NCBI GenBank assembly: GCA_021777215.1
Contig: JAJYDS010000005.1
Location: 1 to 59,114 of the forward strand
Direction of reading: 5' to 3'
DNA: 59,114 bases
Source of the DNA: a bacterium
GTDB lineage: Bacteria > Babelota > Babeliae > Babelales > Vermiphilaceae
Below are positions 52,021 to 59,114 of this stretch, piece by piece (positions within the stretch are counted from its first letter, which is position 1; each line of letters begins with the position of its first letter). The position numbers were made by a program, and so were the translations under genes. The notes beneath the pieces are model-generated. The model saw only the letters and a list, made by a program, of their open reading frames with translations. It had not been told where the DNA came from and did no database searches.

Positions 52021-53079
52021 TTAAGCAGCTTTTGCTACTGCCGCTTCAGTGGCTTGTTCAGCAGATTGCGCAGCAGCTGTTTGTGCGTCAACTGGTTGTT
52101 GTTCAGCTTGCGCAGCTTGTGCTGGTTGAGCTTCTGGTTGTGTTTGCTCTGCAGGCTTTGCTTTGAAGTACTCATCGCTGATTACGACTTCGTACTCTTT
52201 TTTCAATTGATCAAGAGCTTCGCCGATAACTTTTTTACGTTTCTCGTGCGATACGTATTGTTCAAGACCAGCCTTGATTTTATCGAATGGTTGATATTGT
52301 GGTTCTTCTTTTGCTGTTGCGGCAAATACCCAGAAAGTCTTGCCATCAGCAGATTTTACCATATCATGTGCAGGGAATTTCTTAAGTTCCAAAACCTTGT
52401 CACGCAATGCGGTGTCGATACCCATGGTGTATTGATGTACTTGTTTGAAATCACGTACATTTTTTGCCAAGTTCAACGCTTTGGCTGTTTTATCAAGATC
52501 TTTAAACTCTTTCATTTTTTCCAAGAAGTTTTTAGCAGCTTCTTGTTTGTCAAATGAAATTGCTTTTGTTTTCACACCGCCACGAGAAATCATCAAATCT
52601 GGCAACACATCTTTGTTTTTTTCGTAGAACTCTTTCAGTTCTTCGTCTGTCACTTTGACAGGATAAGCTTCACCAAAGTACTTGGAGTTAACGATATGTT
52701 TCGCATTGGTCATCATGCGTTCCATATCTTTTTTATATTCTTCTTTTTGATCAACTTTGGAATCTTTTGCCCAGAAATCAACCAACTCTTGGTTTACCAT
52801 GCCCATGAAAACATCTTTTTTCAAATCAGGCATAAATGATAATGCAGCTTTATATTGTGGATTCTCTTCGAGGAACTTATTAAATTCTTGTTCAAATTTT
52901 TGTGCCGTCATTAAGGGTTTACCTTTGAGCGTCACCAAAACTTCATTGCCTTCGGCAACCATCTCTGAACCGGATTTTTTACCTAAATGACCCTTAAGCC
53001 ATTCCCATGGTTTGCAGCCAGCAAAAAAAATAACAGGCACTACCAATAGCACCACCGACAATTTTGTCGCAACCTTCAT
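52021..53079 (-). CDS. PrsA/SurA-like peptidyl-prolyl isomerase lipoprotein
   Basis: A 352-residue protein starting at 53079 (AGGA 6 nt upstream). The signal sequence ends in the lipobox FFAGC, so it should be a lipoprotein. The N-domain has VLVTLKGKPLMTAQKFEQEF and MGMVNQELVDFWAK, then VTDEELKEFYEKNKDVLP before a parvulin-like region (ISRGGVKTKAISFDKQEAA). The tail from about residue 310 is Ala/Gln/Pro-rich and likely disordered. It pairs with the adjacent SurA-like gene as a periplasmic folding system. Confidence 0.8.
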   Translation of the reverse strand: MKVATKLSVVLLVVPVIFFAGCKPWEWLKGHLGKKSGSEMVAEGNEVLVTLKGKPLMTAQKFEQEFNKFLEENPQYKAALSFMPDLKKDVFMGMVNQELVDFWAKDSKVDQKEEYKKDMERMMTNAKHIVNSKYFGEAYPVKVTDEELKEFYEKNKDVLPDLMISRGGVKTKAISFDKQEAAKNFLEKMKEFKDLDKTAKALNLAKNVRDFKQVHQYTMGIDTALRDKVLELKKFPAHDMVKSADGKTFWVFAATAKEEPQYQPFDKIKAGLEQYVSHEKRKKVIGEALDQLKKEYEVVISDEYFKAKPAEQTQPEAQPAQAAQAEQQPVDAQTAAAQSAEQATEAAVAKAA

Positions 53080-53329
53080 GATTTTCCTGTCCTCACCTAT
53101 AAAAAGGGTTAAACGATGTACACTTTTCAGATCTATAAGAATACCTGTTTCCAGAACAAAAGATACTCTACCATGTTCAGCCAAATATGCAATACCAGAG
53201 ACGAATGGACTAAATAATACTTAGGACAAACCCGTCTAAACAAATATTTTCATATAACGCTATCTTCGCGAAAAAAAAATGCGGTATGATGAACGCGGTA
53301 AAATAACCGTATACGAGAAAGGAGAATGT

Positions 53330-54466
53330 ATGAACAAAAAAAGCCCGGCCCAACAAGCCACTATTGCGGCACTAATCTTAGTACTCATGTCTACCCAAGC
53401 CCTAGCTATGCAACCCAGTGGTGCCCAACGCAAATCTAAACAGAACAAAAACTCATCGGCACCCACCATACAAGCAGATGCTCCCCTACAAACACTAGAC
53501 AAACAAAAAACTGCTGCATCTAGCCCTCAAATTATTAAATCTGTATCAATGGCATACGCTGTTGCTGCCGGAGCACCGAAAGAAAAAGAGACTGAAGATA
53601 CGGCGCCCGAAACTGCATTACCCGAAAGTAATAAACCGTCGCAAAGCACACTCGGGCAGGAAAGAGACCTGCAAGAAATTACCGCTGAAGACGTTCTAGA
53701 AGCAAAACAAAAACTGCCCATTGAAACAAAACAGCTGCGCACTGATTCTCCAACGCCAATTAAAACAGAAAAAAAAGAGCTCCCCTATCAATATGAGCGC
53801 GGTGAATTAACAGCAGAAATTGAAAAAATGGGAACATGGTTCAGAACAAGCTCACGCAGAGTGCGTGAAAAAGCTCTTGAACTTGTCGAATACAATCCAG
53901 AAACACATCGCTTAGGAACTTGCGATCCACTAGAAAATGCAAGCCTTTTCGCTACCGCCGTAACAAGTTGGAAATATCATCGCACGCCTGAAGACATTCA
54001 ACAATGTATGCACTTTCTCGACACCTGTCGCGAAAAAAATATCGCCTTAGATAAAACCACCTGTGAAGCAGCGCGTGATTTTCTTAATGAAATTCGAACT
54101 AGCTGGGAAAAAGAGACAAAAACTCAGCTAACAACAGCCGAACAAAAAGCACAAACAGAATTAATAAAACAGATAGAGCAAGTAGAGAAAATATACGAAC
54201 AACAACAAAAAACACTTGGCGAATTGCTTACCAAAAAACATGCCAGTCTTCTTGAAATTCGCACTGCAATAGCAGCCGCTGCTAAACTCTGCAATGGTGC
54301 AAAAATTAGCGACAAAGCACCTCAAATAATGGAATACACCAATAAGCCAGCGTTACTTAAACATCTTGGTTTTACGCAGCCACAAATAATTCCTGAAAAT
54401 CAGGTAAGAAAACTGAAGGACCTGGCCGATCATCCACTTCTTATGGCACCAGAACCTAAAAAATAG
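53330..54466 (+). CDS. Secreted hypothetical protein with coiled coil
   Basis: A 378-residue protein from the ATG at 53330 (AAAGGAG, 5-6 nt spacing). A signal peptide covers about residues 1-27 (ALILVLMSTQALA). Residues about 30-150 are low complexity (Gln/Thr/Pro/Lys) and the second half is helical, with a coiled coil near LIKQIEQVEKIYEQQQKTL. It ends in a proline-rich piece. No family recognised. A terminator follows at 54489. Confidence 0.6.
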   Translation: MNKKSPAQQATIAALILVLMSTQALAMQPSGAQRKSKQNKNSSAPTIQADAPLQTLDKQKTAASSPQIIKSVSMAYAVAAGAPKEKETEDTAPETALPESNKPSQSTLGQERDLQEITAEDVLEAKQKLPIETKQLRTDSPTPIKTEKKELPYQYERGELTAEIEKMGTWFRTSSRRVREKALELVEYNPETHRLGTCDPLENASLFATAVTSWKYHRTPEDIQQCMHFLDTCREKNIALDKTTCEAARDFLNEIRTSWEKETKTQLTTAEQKAQTELIKQIEQVEKIYEQQQKTLGELLTKKHASLLEIRTAIAAAAKLCNGAKISDKAPQIMEYTNKPALLKHLGFTQPQIIPENQVRKLKDLADHPLLMAPEPKK

Positions 54467-54488
54467 ACACTCAATAAACTAAAATAAT

Positions 54489-54534
54489 AAGCCTGGCTTT
54501 ATTCCTCAGGGAGTAGAACCAGGCTTAATTTTTG
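54489..54534 (+). terminator. Terminator between the secreted gene and comF
   Basis: AAGCCTGG (54489-54496) pairs with CCAGGCTT (54519-54526), followed by AATTTTTG. It could end either the rightward gene or the leftward comF. Confidence 0.65.
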
Positions 54535-54545
54535 TAACAAAAGAA

Positions 54546-55274
54546 CTAGCGTGCTCGTGCCGCAACAACTGCAGTAATCGATGCGGGATTAAGCGCACGC
54601 AAAACCTTTGCAGCTTCACGCAGCGTCGCACCGGTCGTCATAAGATCGTCTACCAGAACAATATGCTTACCCGAAAAGAGTACCGGATCAACACCGGCAG
54701 CTAATGTAAAAGCATTTTTAAGATTCTCGCCTCTTTTCGCAGCAGATAACGATGACTGGAACGGCGTACGGCGCACCCGTTTTAAAATCGGCGCCACAGA
54801 GCAACCTCGTTTATCAGCAAGCACTTGCGCCATCTCCTGAGCTTGATTATAGCCTCGCCATGCCTGCCGCGACCAATGCAAAGGAATCGGCACTAAATAA
54901 TCGACTGATGCATATTTAAAATACGTTTTTTCCCAGATTAATTGCCCCAGCTGAACACTCGCCACACTATTTGACCAACGCTTTGCTACAATAAGCGAGC
55001 GAATGGGCTCTTGATAAGATGCCGCAGCAAAAACCGTCATAGAAAAAGTGCTCGTACAAGGAACCATAAAAGAGACAATGGGTTGCACCCGGCTCATACA
55101 TTCATCACAAAACACTATTCGCTTTTCTAGATACCGCTGACAATAGGCACAGGCTGGCGGCGCAATCAAATCAAAAAGTGTCGTAAAAAAAGCTCGCCAA
55201 CCCTGCTCCATATGCACTCGCATGACCGCATATAGGCGCTGGAAGCGAACAACCATACTCAACCGTTGAGGCAT
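54546..55274 (-). CDS. comF: ComF-family phosphoribosyltransferase-like protein
   Basis: A 242-residue protein of the ComF/GntX family linked to DNA uptake or use of imported DNA. An N-terminal zinc ribbon CAYCQRYLEKRIVFCDEC is followed by the family segments PIPLHWSRQAWRGYNQAQ and RTPFQSSLSAAKRGENLKN. The PRPP loop is VLVDDLMTTGAT. Last gene of a leftward run pheT-lspA-pgpA-comF. Confidence 0.9.
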   Translation of the reverse strand: MPQRLSMVVRFQRLYAVMRVHMEQGWRAFFTTLFDLIAPPACAYCQRYLEKRIVFCDECMSRVQPIVSFMVPCTSTFSMTVFAAASYQEPIRSLIVAKRWSNSVASVQLGQLIWEKTYFKYASVDYLVPIPLHWSRQAWRGYNQAQEMAQVLADKRGCSVAPILKRVRRTPFQSSLSAAKRGENLKNAFTLAAGVDPVLFSGKHIVLVDDLMTTGATLREAAKVLRALNPASITAVVAARAR

Positions 55275-55386
55275 GATATCACTCTAAAAAAACTTTTGCA
55301 CGCTTATTAACACTACTCACGCCTCATGCACTCTCAACCATTACCAGCTCTTTTGTAAACTGGCCTTTTTATGCGCGCAATCCCAC

Positions 55387-55845
55387 TCAAAAATATTCAA
55401 GCACCAAAATACACAATGCTAAAATACTACCCGAGAAAAAACCTGCCAGAAGATCGTCGGCCACTACACCGATAGACCCCACTAAATTTTCACACCTTTT
55501 TATACCAAGCGGTTTGACGATATCAAAAAAGCGAAACAGAACAAATGCGAGGACAATCGATAAAGCAGTAATAGGAATAATATTAAAAAGAAAAACAAAC
55601 CCAACAACCTCATCTAGTACAATTTCTGATGGATCATGATTTTTTGCTTCAAATGCATTTAACGCTTGTTGAATAATCCAAAAGGATGCAACCAGTAAAA
55701 TACCACTCACCAACAAATAGTCAGCAGGACTCAAGTCCTCCATCGCCCAGACAAGCGGTGCAGCAACAAGCGTTGCCACTGTACCCGATGCCGGCGCATA
55801 GCCAACAGGACCAAGTGTCGCTAAAAATTTAAAAATACGATTCAT
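55387..55845 (-). CDS. pgpA: Phosphatidylglycerophosphatase A
   Basis: Dephosphorylates phosphatidylglycerol phosphate in the inner membrane. The 152-residue protein has GYAPASGTVATLVA, NHDPSEIVLDEVVGF, FRFFDIVKPLGI and VGVVADDLLAGFFSG, which together form the acidic active site. Four hydrophobic helices. Start at 55845 follows GGTGG. Links to gpsA in phospholipid synthesis. Confidence 0.93.
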   Translation of the reverse strand: MNRIFKFLATLGPVGYAPASGTVATLVAAPLVWAMEDLSPADYLLVSGILLVASFWIIQQALNAFEAKNHDPSEIVLDEVVGFVFLFNIIPITALSIVLAFVLFRFFDIVKPLGIKRCENLVGSIGVVADDLLAGFFSGSILALCILVLEYF

Positions 55846-55887
55846 ACAACACCACCAGCATAAGCAGCACATTGCTGCATCAACTAC

Positions 55888-56418
55888 TCATTCTTTTAGC
55901 TTTTGCGTGACAACCCAAAAAACACCCAGCACTATACAACAATCAGCAATATTAAAAATAGGCCAGGTAAATTGTCCCCATGATAACCGGATAAAATCAA
56001 TAACCCCATGATAGAACAGACGATCAATCAAATTGCCCACCGATCCTGCCACTATAAACATTTCGCCCACAACACTAAAGCCAGCCTGCCAGCGAGTGTA
56101 CATATAATAGGTAAGCAGTGCTGTGATGCCCCCGATAAGAAGCCCCACCAAGATAAAGCCCAGCGCGTCTTGAGTGGCAAAAAGTCCCCATGAAACTCCT
56201 CGATTCACCACCAAATCAAAAGAGATACAGGGGCCAGTAGCAGATCCCATAAACAAACAGCAAGGATCGTCCATGATACAAGTGTCAGAATTAATCCAAT
56301 CCACTCCAGACAATAAAGCAATTGCAGCAGACTTGGTTATACGGTCAACCATAACAAGAATAATGAAAAATACGCCCGAGAGGCACAAATGCACCCGCGG
56401 CGATAATAGATACTTCAT
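55888..56418 (-). CDS. lspA: Lipoprotein signal peptidase (signal peptidase II)
   Basis: An aspartyl protease that cuts prolipoprotein signal peptides. The 176-residue membrane protein has [23 protein letters not shown] with one catalytic Asp and [11 protein letters not shown] with the other. Four membrane helices. Its ATG overlaps the pheT stop as ATGA, so it is translationally coupled. Its clients include the two SurA/PrsA-like lipoproteins nearby. A Cys-rich insert ([12 protein letters not shown]) lies in the first periplasmic loop. Confidence 0.95.
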   Translation of the reverse strand: MKYLLSPRVHLCLSGVFFIILVMVDRITKSAAIALLSGVDWINSDTCIMDDPCCLFMGSATGPCISFDLVVNRGVSWGLFATQDALGFILVGLLIGGITALLTYYMYTRWQAGFSVVGEMFIVAGSVGNLIDRLFYHGVIDFIRLSWGQFTWPIFNIADCCIVLGVFWVVTQKLKE

Positions 56419-58793
56419 CGAATAACAGCGCCTACTTTCTTCAGATTCGCAGCTACCCGCTCCCACACTTCGTCTGCTTCCTGTTTGACCAAGGTCTTTT
56501 GTAGGTCACGAATGACAAAGCGTAAAGTCAACGATCGTTGCTCAGCCCATTCTTCTTTTTCAAAAAAATCTACCAGCTGCACCGATACGATTTTTTTATC
56601 TGCCTTGGCAACAAGCTCAATCAATTCACTGGCAGTAAGTACCAATGGTACTAATACGCTGATATCTCGAGAAACATCAGGATATTTTGGTACTGGCTCG
56701 AATTCAACCAATGGCGCTTTATACTGAATCAGCGCATCACCGTCTAGTTCAAAAATCAGCGCATCACCTTCACACAAGCCATTCATAAAGGCAGGATGCG
56801 CCTTGCCAAAGCGACCAATAGCAACATCCTCATAAACAATAGCTGCTGTTTGATATGGCATATACCAAGGGAATTCCGGCGCGTCTGTTTTTTTCCATGA
56901 AACAGGAATGGCGAGCATGTCAAAAAAGCCTTCTAACTGCGCTTTTACCTGATAAAAATCAATAACCTTTTTTTGTTCGTATATAATACCCGTCAAGACC
57001 TTTCGTTCACGCACCTGCTTACCCAAATGCCACGTACGCCCCCATTCAAAAAAACGCAATTGATTATAATCGGCGCTATTATTTTGCACAGCCTTAAGCA
57101 TATTGGGTACCAACGTAGTGGCCATACGACGTAAATTTTCAGAAATTGGATTCTTAATATCAACCGTTTCAGTTGGCTCCCATGCAATCTGACGCAAAAA
57201 ATCTTCGTCAAACATGCTGTACGTAGATAACTCACGCATGGATAAAACATAGGCCATATACTGCTTTATCTTACGCACTTGGTACACCCAGTCATGTTCC
57301 GATGGCGCAAGTGCAAGCTTCGGCAATACGGGCGTAATAGCGGTATACCCAAAAAATCGGCCCACTTCTTCAACAATATCTTCTTTAATCGTAATATCTT
57401 TAGTACCGCGATAGGTAGGCACCAACACACGGTAGACATCCGCACCATTTTCGTTGGTCTTATCAACAGAAAAACCGAGCTTGATCAATGTTTGGCAGAC
57501 AAAAGCGGGATCAACCGTAACGCCCAACCGCTTTTCAATAAAATCATGCGTTATAATAATTTCTTGTTCTTGGGCAACGGGACCAAGGGATGTTATCTTG
57601 ATATGAGCCTTGGACGCAACCCCAAACTCATCAAGCAGATATAAAAAGCGCAATAACGCAGTCGTATTTTGATTCGGATCAAGACTCTTTTCAAAACGCG
57701 CGCTTGCTTCCGTGCGTAATTTATGTCGTGTTGCCGCGCGGCGCACAGTTGCCGGATCAAAACAGGCACTTTCCACCATAATAGCGGTTGTATCTCGGCA
57801 AACGGCCGTTGATGCACCTCCCATAATACCTGCAAGGGCCAATGGCTGGTCACCATCACTAATTACCAAGTCTTCTTGCTGTAATTCTAGCGTCTGACCA
57901 TCAAGCAATGTCAACTTTTCTCTATTTTTTGCCAATCGAGCAACTAATTTTTTTGCTGAAAAATTTTTTACATCAAATGCATGCAGCGGTTGACCAAGCT
58001 CGAGCATAACATAGTTAGTACTATCAACAATCGCATCAATAGGACGACTATCAACTTTGCTCAAGCGCATAGCAAGTCCGATCGATGTTGGCAATGCACG
58101 CACCGTTGGCACATAAGTTGCAGCAAATCGCTTACAGTCCTGCGGATGTTTATCTTCAACTGCATAGGGCATTTCATGTGAAGGTTGAGACATCCACTCT
58201 TCACACTGTTTCACCGGAATTGAAGCCAACAGCGGTTCGAGTGGCTTGAGGGGTAAATCTAAAAGCGCAGCAATTTCACGCGCCAAGCCACGATGACACC
58301 ACAAATCGGGGCGATTAGTAATCGATTTATTATCAACGTCTAAAATATAATCAGTAAGCTCAATTGATTTTTTCCAGTCGCCACTTATCAGAGACTCATC
58401 ACATGAAAGCGCCGGCAAAACACTCTCTTTTTCGCCGCCAAAATCAATCATGGTTGCCCAGGCATACCCTTTTTGCACTTTTTTGATCAAAAAAAGAGCC
58501 CCAACCTGCGCATCAGTACGGCAAGAAAGAGTACACTCGGTCTTCCACTCGGGAATAATCAGAATTATTTTCGATGTACACGCAGTCTCTGCCGCTGCTG
58601 ACTCTAAAGGTTCGGCTGCATCCGCAAAAGCAGTAACACGCGCCAAAGCAAGAGGTTTCAGATCGAGCGATATTTTGGCTATATGTTCAATTTCCGCTGT
58701 TTTTTGGTTAAATTGATTCACCAACTCAGGAATATCTAGAGTGCGCCATGCATGATCAATGTGATCAAAAATCCAGGAAATGGATACTTTCAT
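56415..58793 (-). CDS. pheT: Phenylalanine--tRNA ligase beta subunit
   Basis: Structural and tRNA-binding subunit of the alpha2beta2 PheRS, with the B3/B4 editing site. The 792-residue protein starts [13 protein letters not shown] at 58793, the family N-terminus; an open frame extends 26 codons upstream. Further segments: a tRNA-binding EMAP-like domain after it, [16 protein letters not shown] and [12 protein letters not shown] in B3/B4, [19 protein letters not shown] in B5 and the C-terminal anticodon-binding FDX-ACB fold ([13 protein letters not shown]). No pheS is in the window. It leads the run with lspA, pgpA and comF. Confidence 0.96.
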   Translation of the reverse strand: MKVSISWIFDHIDHAWRTLDIPELVNQFNQKTAEIEHIAKISLDLKPLALARVTAFADAAEPLESAAAETACTSKIILIIPEWKTECTLSCRTDAQVGALFLIKKVQKGYAWATMIDFGGEKESVLPALSCDESLISGDWKKSIELTDYILDVDNKSITNRPDLWCHRGLAREIAALLDLPLKPLEPLLASIPVKQCEEWMSQPSHEMPYAVEDKHPQDCKRFAATYVPTVRALPTSIGLAMRLSKVDSRPIDAIVDSTNYVMLELGQPLHAFDVKNFSAKKLVARLAKNREKLTLLDGQTLELQQEDLVISDGDQPLALAGIMGGASTAVCRDTTAIMVESACFDPATVRRAATRHKLRTEASARFEKSLDPNQNTTALLRFLYLLDEFGVASKAHIKITSLGPVAQEQEIIITHDFIEKRLGVTVDPAFVCQTLIKLGFSVDKTNENGADVYRVLVPTYRGTKDITIKEDIVEEVGRFFGYTAITPVLPKLALAPSEHDWVYQVRKIKQYMAYVLSMRELSTYSMFDEDFLRQIAWEPTETVDIKNPISENLRRMATTLVPNMLKAVQNNSADYNQLRFFEWGRTWHLGKQVRERKVLTGIIYEQKKVIDFYQVKAQLEGFFDMLAIPVSWKKTDAPEFPWYMPYQTAAIVYEDVAIGRFGKAHPAFMNGLCEGDALIFELDGDALIQYKAPLVEFEPVPKYPDVSRDISVLVPLVLTASELIELVAKADKKIVSVQLVDFFEKEEWAEQRSLTLRFVIRDLQKTLVKQEADEVWERVAANLKKVGAVIR

Positions 58794-58999
58794 GAGGATA
58801 AAAACCTTATACAAATGGGGAAAAAGGCCTTGTATGGGTATTAAGATACGCGAGAATGAAAAAATCTGCAATTATACATATGCCTAAAAAAAGATTCCCT
58901 AGCCAGCTCCTCATCTGGGTAATTAAAATGAAAGTTGTATTGACTGCACAGCTCATTAAAAGTCATAACGCACCCGCATAGCGGGTTGCTTGACGGTTG
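58794..58999. other. Intergenic region with a hairpin, likely IS end
   Basis: Holds the pheT promoter region and, at 58973-58985, the small hairpin CCCGC-ATA-GCGGG, which may be the terminal structure of the mobile element at the window edge. Confidence 0.5.
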
Positions 59000-59114
59000 T
59001 TAGCAGCCCCAAGGGCTGCCAGTTATCACATAAATCTCTGTGCTTACATCAAATCCAGCTTCATCTAGCTGTTCCTGATTTTGAATATATGCACGCACAC
59101 TGTCCTCATCATAT
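59000..59114 (-). mobile_element. 3' end of a probable IS200/IS605-type transposase (partial)
   Basis: The minus strand is open across the window edge and ends at 59000: it encodes DEDSVRAYIQNQEQ, then DEAGFDVSTEIYVI and a terminal GSPWGC. V-x-x-YI-x-NQE is the C-terminal helix seen in HUH (Y1) transposases of IS200/IS605. A 7-bp hairpin GCAGCCC/GGGCTGC (59003-59019) covers the last codons, and another lies at 58973. Subterminal hairpins are typical of that family. The rest of the gene is outside the window. Confidence 0.55.

Overview
The window reads as a continuous piece of a bacterial chromosome from a Gram-negative-type cell. It has peptidoglycan genes (murG, a class A PBP, uppS, mreB), lipoproteins with lspA, SurA-like periplasmic chaperones and a predicted outer-membrane barrel. 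The frequent short genes with signal peptides and no recognisable family, the sparse metabolism, the scattered housekeeping genes and the degenerate sequences (a frameshifted gene, decayed GlmU halves) suggest a reduced, host-associated bacterium. My best guess is a member of Dependentiae (TM6)/Babeliales. That is inference from gene style; no 16S gene is present.

Layout. 1-3.5 kb: rpsU, rbfA, prepilin peptidase, a pilin and a TsaC-type tRNA-modification gene. 3.6-7.4 kb: a folC-like Mur ligase, then an isolated F0 cluster (small membrane protein, atpB, and a c subunit made of four fused hairpins). 7.5-17.3 kb: two GT4 glycosyltransferases, a frameshifted three-repeat secreted protein, a cystathionine beta-synthase-like enzyme, secreted unknowns, a ferredoxin/acyl-CoA ligase pair, tmk and holB. 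17.4-22 kb: Ppx/GppA phosphatase and an RNA-end-healing group (ThpR, RtcB, archease). 22-31.6 kb: secreted metallophosphatase, DciA-like protein, TPR protein, murG, PBP1a-like enzyme, RNase P RNA, PASTA protein and a HAD enzyme. 31.6-39 kb: gpsA, uppS, a membrane protein, a second HAD protein, an MgtA-like P-type ATPase and two LOG paralogues. 39-46 kb: secreted alpha/beta hydrolase, a Fic protein with a repeated inverted-repeat operator, a GyrI-like domain protein, ksgA, mreB and an outer-membrane protein. 46-51 kb: tRNA-Ser(CGA), two complementary GlmU paralogues flanking an SbcD-like nuclease. 51-59 kb: two SurA/PrsA-like lipoproteins, comF, pgpA, lspA, pheT and, at the right edge, the end of a probable IS200/IS605 transposase.

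How the genes work together. Cell-envelope growth is the dominant theme: undecaprenyl phosphate synthesis, lipid II formation, peptidoglycan polymerisation, rod shape, phospholipid head-group steps (gpsA, pgpA) and lipoprotein processing. The most unusual points are the four-hairpin ATP synthase c subunit with one hairpin lacking its carboxylate, the division of GlmU activities between two genes, a repeat sitting 2 nt past the CCA-like 3' ends of both RNase P RNA and tRNA-Ser, and the doubled operator in front of fic.
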